This document shows positions 22,674 to 33,540 of a DNA stretch of 64,000 bases, in pieces (the first letter of the stretch is position 1; each line of letters starts with the position of its first letter). The translations under genes were made by a program, and so were the position numbers. Source of the stretch: Clitoria ternatea (Eukaryota; Streptophyta; Magnoliopsida; Fabales; Fabaceae); the NCBI GenBank assembly GCA_037962975.1, contig CM075670.1, positions 147,254,501 to 147,318,500 on the forward strand. Reading direction: 5' to 3'. The notes under the pieces were generated by a model that ran no database searches, was not told the DNA's origin, and was given only the letters and a program-made list of their open reading frames with translations.

Positions 22674-23898
22674 AGAGATCCTGGAGAAGCCTTCAAAAGG
22701 GAGGAAGAAGCATTAAGGAAGAGGGAGAGAGCTTTTAAAAAACTCCACTGTCCCTCTCCTTAAAAAACCATACGTCCCTCTCCTTTCACTCCAACGTCCC
22801 TTTTCCTTTCTCTCTCTCTACCTCACCCAATACAATTCCCTTAAACCTGTACACCCCTTCCTTCTCCTCCTACACCGACCCACCATCCTATCCTCTCAAA
22901 CCAACATAGTCCGTCCCTCTCCTCTCACCCAAACACCTTCCTCCCTCAAACTCCTCACCTAAAAACCAACCAGTCCCTCTCCTCTCACCCAAACGCCGTC
23001 CTCACTCCTCTCAAACACCAACCCACCATCCATCCTCCTCTAAACCCACAACCGTCCTTCTCCTTTCCCCCCTTCGCTCTTCTCCAAACCTGTACACCCC
23101 CAATCTCCCTCTTAACCCAGTAGAGCCCTTTCTCTTCATACCAACCGTACTCCCCCCTCCTTCAAATCTCACCATCCGTCCTCCTCTCTCCTTACACCAT
23201 ACCGTCTTCTCTCCTCTTAACCCGCTGTCCCTCTTCCCTTTTTCCACCAACAGACCCTCAAATTCCCTCTCCACACACCGTCTCTCTCCACACAACTGTC
23301 CTCTCAACACCGTCCAACTCCCAACCATCCTCTCTCCTCACATTAAACCGTCCCTTCCTCCACACCAACACCGTCCTGATTCCCCTATCAGCCTGCACCG
23401 TCCACTCTTCTCTCCACACCGTACAGCTCCCAACTCCACTGTCCCTCTCCCTAAACCACCGTCCTTCTTCCTCAAACCAATACCAAACTCTTCCTAAATC
23501 CTCACCACACCGGCCAGCCCCATAATTCAAAAGAAGATCCCATACCAGCGCTTTTTCTCTCTCTCATTACACTGGTCCCTATCTCACCCTCATTTTTTAC
23601 GCTTGTATTATTTATTTCTTTTCTGTTAAAATTAATTGTTGTTCGATGGAATTGTTTCCTTTCCAATAAGTAATTAATTTTCGTTGATCGGATTATTCCC
23701 TCATCAAAAATCTGTTCCTTATTATCAGTATTTGTTATTATTTATTTTTTGCCAAAATTAATTAACTGTTAATTGATGAATCCATTTCCTTTTAATTGTT
23801 AATTAATTTTTGCATTAATCCCCACCAAGATTCATATTAAATATTAATAAGAATGAGTGCTTCATACATTTTATTTATTTTCTTAAAAAGGCAGAGCA

Positions 23899-23982
23899 AG
23901 ATTAATTTGGACGAGACGTCCTGTTAATCTCATTTTTTTTAGGGTGGAGCGAGTTTAATTTGGACGAGACGTCCTGTTAATC
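23899..23982 (+). other. Two palindromic GACGAGACGTC elements in the 5' LTR of C
   Basis: Two copies, at 23899-23930 and 23951-23983. Each has the core GGACGAGACGTCC flanked by arms (AGATTAA with TTAATCT in the first copy). They sit 350-430 bases before the LTR 3' end, the same place as the copies in the 3' LTR and in E. The function is unknown; they may be an RNA hairpin or a protein-binding dyad. Confidence 0.75.
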
Positions 23983-24131
23983 TCATGTAAAAGTTCAGTG
24001 TTTATTTTTGTTTATTTTTGTATATTTTGTCATTTCGTGCATTTTCTTTTCATGAAGAAGTTTAAATAATTATTGGGTTAATTATAATGCGCGCTATCAT
24101 ATTGAGGTAACCGTTTTTATAATGGACAGTT

Positions 24132-24155
24132 GTGAGGTGCTAATACCTTCCTCAC
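24132..24155 (+). other. Conserved-loop hairpin in the 5' LTR of C
   Basis: GTGAGG and CCTCAC pair around the 12-base loop TGCTAATACCTT. The solo LTR E has the same loop with a different, still complementary stem. Confidence 0.7.
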
Positions 24156-24332
24156 CTGTAATCAGACTCCCGAATTTGGAATTTCATTTTTTTGACCAAT
24201 GCTTTAACGAAAGGTTTTCCCGATATTTTATCCTAAAAATATTGGTGGTGACTCCCTATTTTTTTTTCTTTTCGAACCAAAAAACATCGTTTTGAGGGTC
24301 GGCCGTGCCGCCGCGATCCCGGTCGCGACAGA

Positions 24333-24350
24333 TGGCGACTCCACTGGGGA
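24333..24350 (+). promoter_or_regulatory. Primer-binding site of element C (Arg-tRNA type)
   Basis: TGGCGACTCCACTGGGGA begins two bases after the LTR end. Ogre elements use a TGGCGACTCTGCTGGGGA-type site complementary to an arginine tRNA; this copy differs at two positions. Confidence 0.75.
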
Positions 24351-25679
24351 AACTTAGAGAGTTAAGCCAGTCAATTTGATAGCGCATGTTTTAATTAGCA
24401 TATTAATTAGTTAACTTCTTCCTTTATTTTATTTTCCGTCAATGTTTGTATATGGTTTTTCTGTAAATGTCTGTGTGATCATTGAACCCTAGGTTAGACG
24501 AATTTATTTTGTTGCTCTGTGTTTGTTCTATGTGCAGGATGAGTAAGGTACAGGTATTGAATGCCTCTTTCACACAGTACACTCATAATTTGCACACACT
24601 TTTGAGTGGGACCCTATACCCGGGCCCAAATAAAACTTAAGATTAGGGGAGGTTGGTGGCAGAACCATTTGGGATGTACTTCCTGTCTTGTTACAGTGAG
24701 AATCTCAGCTAGAGTTCGACTTGTTCATGGTACCCACACCTAGGAGACTTCCTACTGTTATGGTCAACATCATGAATAAGATCTTGGCTCTAGTGACCTT
24801 TAGAAATTTTAGAATAAGCCACCTAATGTGAGGTATCACTGATAGACAAACCTTAGAACCATTAGGAGACTTCCAGAAAAACCTGACTTAAGGCACGAAG
24901 GGGTAAACTTTACTTCTACCTTTTCTCATTCTCACTTTCCCTTCTGATCCAAATTAGGGGACCACTTGCCCGTTTAGTGGATTACTTTTTCCAAAAAAGA
25001 CATACTTTTAATTAATGATCCTTTAACGGGCAAGTCGTCTTTTCCTTTTATATTTGTTTAAGTCTTTGGACCTTGAGTTACGGACCTTTTGAATCATCAA
25101 AAAAAAAGAAAAAAAAAACAAAAACAAAAACAAAAACAAAAATACAAAAAATCAATTCCTTTTGTATTGACGATGATCAGGAAATCCGTAGCTCACATGA
25201 CCTTTGATTTGGTACAAGTTTTGTCAAATCATAATCCTTAAATACAAAAAATGTTTTCAAGAAAGTTACTAGGGGAGTATCGATTTGCAAAACACGTCAA
25301 TTCCTGATAGGTCTTTCTCTATATTCTCGTCGGAAGTTATTCAGAACTTAACAAATATCCTTTGAGTAGACATGGAAATTAACAAGGGATTGAACTTATA
25401 GGATGAGAGCCATGGTTGCCTGAGCCAGAAACGTTTAAGCTCAAGGCTCTTACTTCAGAACGAAGAATTCTTTTGTCTTCACTATTATCCCGTATTAATT
25501 TCCATGTTTGCCATACTTAGTACTTTTGAATGATATGTTCTAAGGAACGGTTAAGGGATGCTCGTCAACCCCTGTGATTACTTTTCACGACATTCTCCTT
25601 CCTTCTATTTTCACCTGACATTTCTTGTTTTTCTTTCCGACACCGAAAGACACTCTTACTAGACTTTCAAAGGAGACTC
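24351..25679 (+). other. Element C: untranslated leader
   Basis: This is 1.3 kb between the primer site and the gag ATG. Full Ogre elements can carry an extra open frame before gag; I find none here. An A-rich run lies at about 25100-25150. Confidence 0.6.
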
Positions 25680-26360
25680 ATGGCTGAAAGAGAGCAAGAA
25701 ATTAAAAACCTCAGGAATGAAGTTAACCAGCTAAAGGAGCAAGTGGCAGAAATGACCAGACTTTTAGAAAAGAAGATCATAGAGGGGGAACCCTCTGCGG
25801 GTGTCAAGAATGATCAACATTTACCAACCACCCTTCTCCATCCTCCTGGACTGACAAAAATGCAAATTCCCTTTTCCATGACACCTTCCATCACTATCAA
25901 CAGGACCGACCCCATCATTGACCCTCAACCAACCTATGGCATGTGTTATGCACCACAACACTTCATGGGCTCAGACAATAACCTGCTTTATGTAGTATCC
26001 TCAGGATACTCTCCCCCGTTCCATAACCAACAAGAGGATTATGATTTGCAAACAATGGACCCCCGTATTTCACAATCCTCCCAGTCGCCTGAGGTACCTA
26101 TCACAAGAATGTCTGCATCGGGAGGTAAGGGGAAAAGAAAAGGAGATGCTAATTCCACTTCCCATAACCAAAAAAGGGCCCAACCCAGACTAATGACTTA
26201 TACTTCTTTTCAACCTGCCAATTCCCCTACATCTTACATGGCCACCACCATCCTTGACCAGGACTCCAATTTTTCCCATTTCAGCTCTACTTTCATCCAT
26301 ATATCCCTCAAACACTTTCCCATTCTCATTTGCCTACTATTAAACCCTCTCTTCCACTAG
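25680..26360 (+). pseudogene. Element C: N-terminal part of a capsid-less Ogre-type gag
   Basis: The ATG sits in a good context (CTCATGG). The first 35 residues form a heptad-rich coiled coil (EIKNLRNEVNQLKEQVAEMTRLLEKK), as at the start of Ogre Gag. A long Pro/Gln/Ser-rich stretch follows, then a basic patch GGKGKRKGD near residue 150. I see nothing like the Trp-rich capsid domain expected between these two parts: compare the WFKSLPSGSIDSWEEM block in element D. The frame is lost near 26260-26340, where the C-terminal part continues in another frame. This looks like a Gag with an internal deletion of the capsid domain, and later one frameshift. It could not assemble particles by itself. Confidence 0.7.
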
Positions 26361-26734
26361 AGCAAAATCAGTCACCTAATCCAGACCAAAGCACAATAAA
26401 ACCCACTGGTAGTCGAACACCGGTCCGGTTCGACCCCATTCCCATAACCTACACAGAAATTTTGCCTCACCTTATCCGTAGTTCCCTTGCGGTACCCTGT
26501 CCATTGAAACCAATGGTTCCTCCTTACCCCAAAGGTTATAATCCTAATACCCAATGTGATTACCATGCTGGAGCCCCAGGGCACTCTACTGAGGATTGTT
26601 ATGCCTTAAAATTCAAAGTAAGGGATCTGATTAAAGCCAAGTGGCTAGATTTCCAGGAAGGGAGTCCCAATATAATCATAAACCCCAGGTCTAATCATGA
26701 GAATTCTGGGATCAGTATGATAAGGAGGGACTGA
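26330..26734 (+). pseudogene. Element C: C-terminal part of gag with CX2HX5HX4C knuckle
   Basis: This open segment continues Gag in a different frame from the N-terminal part; its first codon is TTG, so it is a continuation and not a gene start. It contains RFDPIPITYTEILPHLI, then PYPKGYNPNTQCDYH and GHSTEDCYALKFKV, then DLI and a tail ending SMIRRD. The C-D-Y-H...GHSTEDC arrangement is the variant knuckle of Ogre and related Tat Gags, followed by the usual LK-KV-DLI helix. It is the strongest evidence for the family of element C. Confidence 0.8.
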
Positions 26735-29159
26735 AGGCATGGAGAGGATGCAAGCTCTCTGATTTGCACGCCAAGTGGAGAAGTTCGTGACTAGGAGACC
26801 ACTTAGCTCTTTACAACTTTAAATTTTTATGACTTTCCAACCCAAACGCTATGCCTAAGGTGTTGGGATATTTTATGTAATAAGGGCAAAAGCATATTTT
26901 TATCATTTCAGGGTTTTCTCAATAAATGCGTATCAAATTTCAAAATGTTTCCCTTTGCTTCCTTTATTTGTTTTGACATTCCCTTTATCCATTGGTTCTC
27001 TTTTGTTTTCCTCTTTCTCTTTGCCATCATACACTAAAAAACATTCATCCAAAAATGATCCTTCTGAGAACAATGAGATCGCAATCCTATGTCATGACTC
27101 TGACCGCTTGTTTGATCATGCTGACGAAGAGGGTAGCAAAGACAAAAGTTCCTTGGCCGAATTAACCAGGATATTTCTAGTTTTATCCCGAAGCGCTCAA
27201 CAAGGTCAACACACAGAGTGAAAAGGATTCATAAACAACTGGAAAATCAATCGAGTAGCCTTAGAAGATGTTATAGTATAAGGGTAGTGACATACGGTCT
27301 ACATGAATAAAGATAATGCCAGACCTCTTAATGGTATATTTACCCTTCAAAGGAATGTTAGTATTGACCAACATGGATGACGAAGGCTTGCTAAGACCCA
27401 TAAATGTAAACATGGTCAAGAAATACTCTGCCAAAAAAAAAAGAAAAAAAAAGGGATTCAAGGTTGGTGCCCTACACATATACTAATTGGGGCGGGCTGA
27501 TTCATAGATCAAACTATCGCTTTTCCACATGGGGGCATAAATGTTATCAAGCTAAGAATGTGACAAGAACAATGTTTCATCTGTGTCGTGATCAACACCC
27601 CAACCTTAAGGGAGTATAACTATTCCCATATCAGTGTAACCAAGGGAGTGGTCTACTGTGATACCATTAATATCATACTTCTTTGCCACATTGGCTAAGT
27701 GTAAATAAAATAGCTAGACCATAACGAAGGTACCAAAGGGGTCATTCGAAAAAAAAAACAAAAAAATTCAAAAAAAAAGAAACATTAAAAAAAACAATAG
27801 CAAAAAGAGATGAAAGAGTAAACAAAAGATAAGGACTTGGAACAAACCCCCTCATTGGTGCCGAAAAAGGGCTCACCCCTTTTTTCCTTGGATACATGGT
27901 GTTGGAGAAAACTCTCCTATTTGAAATAACATCTATTCCCCCACGGGTTGAGACTAAATCAAGAAAAGCTCATTGTCAAATCAGATTAAACCTTTTTTGT
28001 GAAGGGCGCAACCTTGAAAAAAAAAGAAAAAAAAAGAAAGAAAAAGGGTGGAAGACGTCACAAGAAAGGAAAAGCTCGCTAGACTGAAAACCTGAAAAGA
28101 CAGCCTAAGCAAAAGTTAGAGCAATCTGGTAGGCTGAAAACCTGAATAGGCAGCTCAGGCAATAAATTGGGATCAAGATTTTGGCAGACTAATTTAAAGA
28201 GTCTTATGGGAATGGTCTGATTCCAAGTTAAGGCATAATCCGACTACCTTTTTCAGAGGCATGGTCAAATGGTGAATTCAAAGTCATGATGTGGGATTGA
28301 GATACACCTTGTTCTTAATAACTCACTAGAGGATTTGTGAAATCGTCCCTATTCTACCCAATTATCATATTTCCTATGCAACTCCATTTGCTTCTTTGGT
28401 CGCTCTTTTTCCACCCCCCACTCAATTTGTAAATACAATCTCACCTCTTTGATACGTGTTCGTATTGAGATTTTCCCTGATTTGTAAGATATATGTTTTC
28501 CCTTAATATATAAAATTGAAAAGGTAATGAAAGTTAAAGTCGTGAGGACACGATATTCCTATTACTTGATCTCGCCTTAAGCAATCGTTATGAAGATTGG
28601 GCCTCACACATTTCCAAAGCTTGGGTTGCTTCATCTGCTCTGTTTCAGTCATGGGTCACTTTGAATCTCTAAGGTTTGTGGCTTTGCAGAAGGTTTCTTT
28701 AAGTTCCAATTTGTTTTGCACCACTAACCTTTCTTGTAGGATGTCATGACAAGTAGATGTGTCAAGTCTTAACCGCCAAGACTAGCACTTTCCGAGGTTT
28801 ATCCATTAGTCTCTAAGGCTCACTGTCATCCTAACTCATTAAAACCAGTTCTCCTCAGGTATCCTTCTCATAACCCACCCAAATCATTAGACAAAATACC
28901 TTTCTATGGCAGAACATGACGCCTTTCTAAGTTTCCATTGTGCTTTGAGGTTTCCATCAATACCTCATAGTCGTAGCTGGTATCTTCTTAAGGTTTCTGT
29001 CTCGTTCATGAGGCATGTTAGAGGTTGCATTTCTAAAAATCAACCAAGAATGGGGATCCCAACAGTCAGGTGAATCCCGTTCCTAGGCGACGACCAAGTA
29101 TGGGTTAATTTGGATGAGACGTCCTATCAACCCCAAATATTTCAAACCTGGGATTTTAT
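26735..29159 (+). other. Element C: region where pol should be; no polymerase visible
   Basis: I find no protease, RT, RNase H or integrase motif on either strand in these 2.4 kb. A short open frame at 26955-27221 contains an acidic stretch (HDSDRLFDHADEEGS) that faintly recalls the acidic linker before RT in Ogre pol. I would not rely on it. A-rich runs lie at about 27750-27800 and 28018-28050. At 29103-29132 is a single copy of the palindromic GATGAGACGTCC element otherwise found in the LTRs. Confidence 0.6.
29103..29132 (+). other. Internal copy of the palindromic GA(C/T)GAGACGTC element
   Basis: GGGTTAA, then GGATGAGACGTCC, then ATCAACCC: the same architecture as in the LTRs, with arms of different sequence that still largely pair. 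Confidence 0.6.
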
Positions 29160-31080
29160 CTCCAAGTCTATCATTCCTCTTCAAACTAGAGCATCACTTC
29201 CCGGCCTTCTGTCGGCCAAGGGGCAACGCCCTGAATTTCAAGAAGTAGGGGGTTCGAACTAGGGCATCATCCCAGGTCTCTCTCTGTCAAGGGAGGAGTA
29301 ACCTTAGCTTCTTCAATCTCCCTAACTGGGATATCCCCCTGATTTCTCTCCTTCGGGAAGCCCATCATATCTCTCTGTCAAGGGACGGTATCCTAAATCA
29401 CCACCCAACTCAAACTGGGGCATCACCCCAGATCCTTCTCCCAGCTTAGGGGTAGTACCCCTAAATCCTCCAATTTTTCCAATAACTAGGGCATCACCCC
29501 AGATCCTTCTCCCAACTTAGGGGTAGTACCCCTAAATCCTCCAATTTTTCCAATAACTAGGGCATCACCCCAGATCCTTCTCCCAGCTTAGGGGTAGTAC
29601 CCCTCAATCTTCCAATATTTCCCATAACTGGGGCATGACCCCAGGTCCGTCCTTCAGCCAAGGGGCGGTATCCCTTGATCCTTCAATCTTTCTAAAAAAC
29701 TGGGGCATCACCCCAAATCCATTCCCAATCGAGAAGGCGGTGCCCTGAATCACCAAATCCTTACCCAGTGAACTACACTTCTTGGGCAACTCAAACTGGG
29801 GCACCCCCACCCATATTCCTCTCTTTCGGTAAGCCCGCCATACATCCCTGATGGACCCCAGATCTCCGTCCTAACCAAGGGGCAATACCCCAAATTTTTG
29901 AAACAGCTTGAACTGGGACATTTCCCTAGATCTCTCTTCCAATCAGGGGACAGTACCCTGAATTTCAAAATAGCTCAAACTGGGGCATCTCCCCAGATTT
30001 TTGTTTCAGTCAGGGGACAGTACCCTGAATTTCAAAATAGCTCAAACTGGGGCATCTCCCCAGATTTCTGTTTCAGTCAAGGGATAGTACTTTTAAGACT
30101 TTCAGTCTTTCCGTACTGGGGCATCACCCCAAGGGTCTCCTCTTCTAATCAACGGGCAGTTCCCCAAAATCCTTTCAGTCTTTCCAGACTGGGGCATCAT
30201 CCGTTTCTTTTCTCCCAATCAAGGGATAATACTTGCAAAATCTTTTGATCTTGTTCAAACTGGGGCATCTCCCCAGATTTCTCTTTCCAATCAAAGGACA
30301 GCACCCTAAACCACCAAATGCTTCCCCGGGTGGAACCTAGACAGATGCCAACCAAATCCTTCCCTAGTGGAATTACACTTCCCAAACAAATCAAATCAGG
30401 GCATCGCCTTAGGTTTATTTTTTCTCGCTCAAGGGGTAGTTCCCCAAGGTTCCAAAGCAGATAATTCAAACTGGGGTACTCCAGGTTCATTTTCTCTCAC
30501 CTTAAGAGACAGTACCCCGAATCACCAAATCCTTCCCCAGTGGAATTACACTTCCCAAATAAATCAAATCAGGGCATCGCCTCAGGTTTATTTTTTCTCG
30601 CTCAAGGGACAGTTCCCCAAGGTTCCAAAGCAGATAATTCAAACTGGGGTACTCCAGGTTCATTTTCTCTCACCTTAAGAGACAGTACCCCGAATCACTA
30701 AACCCTTCCCCAATAGAATTACACTTCCTAAACAACTCGAACTGGAGCATCTTCCCAGATTTCTTTTGTTCTAGTCAAGGAGCAGTTCCCCCAAGATTCC
30801 TTCAAACCTCCTCAAACTGGGGCATCACCCCAAAGGTCTCCTCTTTCAATCAACGGGTAGTTCCACAAAATCCTTTCGGTCTTTGTAAAAGCTGGCACTT
30901 CCCAAGTTCCCTTCCCTAGTGGAACCATAATCGCCAAAGCTGGCACTTCCCAAGTCCTTCACCAGTGGAACCATAATCGCTAAAGCTGGCACTTTAAGAA
31001 GATTCTTCTTCAATCGCCAAAGCTGGCACTTTTCAGGGTTTTCTTCCCCGATTGCCAAAGATGGCACCCCTTTTTCCTTT
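29160..31080 (+). repeat. Tandem repeat field with GGGGCATCACCCC hairpins
   Basis: This is a degenerate tandem array whose cleanest part has a 71-bp period (unit starts at 29418, 29489 and 29560). Each unit carries two short hairpins, CTGGGGCATCACCCCAG and AGGGGTAGTACCCCT. Elsewhere the unit varies between about 60 and 110 bp but keeps both hairpins. It lies between the coding remnant and the 3' LTR, where Ogre and other Tat elements often carry minisatellites. Open frames across it are artefacts of the repeat. Confidence 0.85.
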
Positions 31081-31870
31081 CAATCGTAAAAAATGACACC
31101 CCCGAACAAATGGCACCCTTTACCTTTTAGTCAACCGGGAGGCAATACCCTCACCCTTTACCTTCCTGTCGCCGATCAAATGGCACCCTTTACTTTCCTG
31201 TCACTGATCAAATGGCACCCTTTATCTTCCTGTCGCCGATCAAATGGCACCCTTTACCTTCCTGTCGCTGATCAAATGGCACCCTTTATTTTCCTGTCAC
31301 CGATCAAATGGCACCCTTTACCTTCCTATCACCGATCAAATGGCACCCTTTACCTTTCAGTCAACTGGAAGGCAACACCTTCACCCTTTATCTTCCTGTC
31401 ATCTTTCAAATGGCACCCTTATCTTCCTATCGCCGAACAAATGGCACCCTTCACCGAATAAATGGCACCCTTTATCTTCCTGTTGCCGAAGATGGCACCC
31501 TTTATCTTCCTGTTGCCGAAGATGGCACCCTTTATCTTCTTGTCGCCGAACAAATGGCACCTCTACCTTCCTGTCACCGATCAAATAGCACCCTTTACCT
31601 TCCTGTCGCCGATCAAATGGCACCCTTTACTTTCCTGTCGCCGATCAAATGGTACCCTTTATCTTCCTGTCGCTGATCAAATGGCACTCTTTACCTTCCT
31701 GTTGCTGATCAAATGGCACCCTTTACCTTTCAGTCAACCGGGAGGAAACACCCTCACCTTTACTTTCCTGTCGCCGAAGATGGCACCCTTTATCTTCTTG
31801 TTGCCAAAGATGGCACCCTTTATCTTATGGTCGCCGAATGAGGCACCCTTCATCTCTAGTCGATTGAAAA
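31081..31870 (+). repeat. 32-bp tandem repeat AAATGGCACCCTTTA...
   Basis: The unit is AAATGGCACCCTTTACCTTC followed by CTGTCGCCGATC, 32 bases (starts at 31178, 31210 and 31242). It recurs about twenty times with substitutions and with interspersed pieces containing CAGTCAACCGGGAGGCAA. Because 32 is not a multiple of 3, all three frames stay open over long stretches, which explains several spurious open frames. Confidence 0.88.
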
Positions 31871-32228
31871 ATCGATACCCAATCCTCTCACCTCCTGTTA
31901 ACTGAAAGACAATCCTTCCGATTTGTGGCATTCAAAGGATAATTCCCAGTTAACCACTTCCTGCTAAAAACTGGAGCACCGCCCCACTTCTTCTTTTTTT
32001 CCAGATTTAGGATTCAAAAAAAAAGAAAAAAAGAAAAAAGAGAGAGAATAGAAAAAGAGAGAAAGCAAGAATTTCAAATGCCAAATCCTAGGTTTCCACG
32101 CCTTGCTTCATTTTTCAATGGAACGATACTGACCTTCTTGGTTATTGGGTTTTGCATGGTGTTCACTTCTTTACTTCCTTTCTATTTCAAAAGCAAGAAG
32201 AAACTCCATGCTTTTCTCATGAAAAAGA
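31871..32228 (+). other. Element C: 3' untranslated spacer
   Basis: Non-coding, with a purine-rich A/G run at 32015-32070, leading into the purine tract. No other signal seen. Confidence 0.5.
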
Positions 32229-32246
32229 AGTAAAGAGGGGCATCTC
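32229..32246 (+). promoter_or_regulatory. Polypurine tract of element C
   Basis: AGTAAAGAGGGGCATCTC directly precedes the TGTGAACACC start of the 3' LTR. Confidence 0.75.
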
Positions 32247-33540
32247 TGTGAACACCTATTTTAGTCTGGTCAATTTTCACCAAGAATGGGGAGTTTTCAT
32301 AAGTGAAAAGAATTCCAAAAAAAAAGACTCGAAAATGATCATTTCCGAGTGAAAGGACTCGGAAAGATCATTTTCGAGTAAGGGACATCCGAGTGGGACG
32401 TGGCCGAATGGTAAGTCTCCAAATAAGAAGTTTCCAAGTGGGCCTCAAGTGTGGAAGATATTTCCAAATAAAGAAAAGGTTTCAAAAAGACTCGGGGAAA
32501 GACATTCCGAGTAAAATAAGACTGGCTATGTGAAGTATCCTTCAGGTGGGGACGTTGCCGAGTGGAAGACTCCCGGTTGCATATACTCTGAGTGAAAAAG
32601 GGGACTGACTGTGATTAATACCGTCCCAGAGATTATTTTCTGAGCAGAGGAAGCCCCGAGTGAAGTTATTTGGAGATGTCTTTTCGTGCAGGGGAGGGTT
32701 CGAACGGTAATAAACCTCTTTCGGCCAAGATTCTTAAGTGTTATTCTGAGAGGAAAGAAGTCTGACTCTTGAATGAGCAAATCCGAAGAGGTGAATGACA
32801 ATTAAAGCTGTTACGAGTGAAAACGAGGCTGACTCCAAATGAATCCTAAGGTCAGATTGTCAAATTCCAATCCTGATTAGAAAGTAAGGACGAATGAGTG
32901 CATCCGAATAGTTGATTGCCGAGTGAAAGCCATTTTTGATTGCCGAGTGAAAGCCATCTAGCAAAATTCCATTCTGATTGAAGAAACAAGGACAACTCCT
33001 GATTGTACAAACTGAATGGAATGATTGATGACTGAAGGAAATTCTGAGTGAGAAGCCATTTGGATTTCTGAATGAATATGTCCAGGTGGAGTGAAGAAAG
33101 AGTCGACTGAATGACTCCCAAGTAAATTCAAACAGGTCTTTCTGAATGGTTCGTTTCCAGAAGCCGGATGAGACATTTTAGGAGGTACCGATTGAAACCA
33201 TTCCGAGACCGACTCCTGAATGAACATATCTGAGTGGGAAGAATTGTTGAAGCTAAGTTTTAAATTCTGATTGGACCATGAGGCTGACTCCCGAGTGAGT
33301 TGATTCCGAGCAGAAAAAGTCATTGAAATGAACATGTTTAATAAAGAGATCTCCAAGTGGTTTCATTCAAAAAAGATGGCATTTTGGGCAAAGAAAAGGA
33401 ATCTCCGAGTGGTGTCATTCGGAGAAACTGGCATTCTCAAGCGGAAAGCTGCATTTCCGAGTAAAGCAAGGCTCAAACATGGAAGAACTTCTATCAGCCA
33501 GATTCCAAAATCTTTCAAGTTCAAATTTCTGAGTGAAAGG
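32247..33540 (+). repeat. 3' LTR of element C, left part
   Basis: This is the first 1.3 kb of the 3' LTR, full of CCGAGTG repeats, up to the insertion point of B. It aligns with the 5' LTR start but with many substitutions and small indels. The rest of this LTR is at 48573-51294. Confidence 0.88.
33536..33540. repeat. Target-site duplication of element B, left copy
   Basis: AAAGG, repeated at 48573-48577. Confidence 0.92.

Larger units (their letters stand above)
20457..24330 (+). repeat. 5' LTR of element C
   Basis: This 3874-bp LTR has four parts. Degenerate CCGAGTG repeats occupy about 20570-22450, turning to CACTCGG near the right side. A TATA box lies at 22666. A very pyrimidine-rich leader (22740-23570) is full of ACCGTCC phrases. 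An AT-rich 3' part carries the palindromic elements and the hairpin described separately. Minus-strand open frames in the CT-rich leader are compositional artefacts. Confidence 0.92.

Noticed and set aside
23011..23530. Minus-strand Gly/Arg-rich open frames of 90-105 codons, with similar ones at 50229-50551
   Set aside because: They arise from the pyrimidine-rich leader of the element C LTRs; composition alone keeps the frame open and the two LTRs give different proteins.
26955..27221. 88-codon frame as a remnant of pol between protease and RT of an Ogre
   Set aside because: Only an acidic composition supports it; no motif of protease or RT is found next to it.
29160..31870. Regular repeats with hairpins, considered as a CRISPR-like array
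   Set aside because: The context is a plant retrotransposon, the units are contiguous tandem copies without unique spacers, and no cas gene is present.
31093..31905. Overlapping open frames of 114-147 codons rich in WHPL and NGTLY repeats
   Set aside because: They are translations of the 32-bp tandem repeat in several phases; no codon-position constraint is visible.
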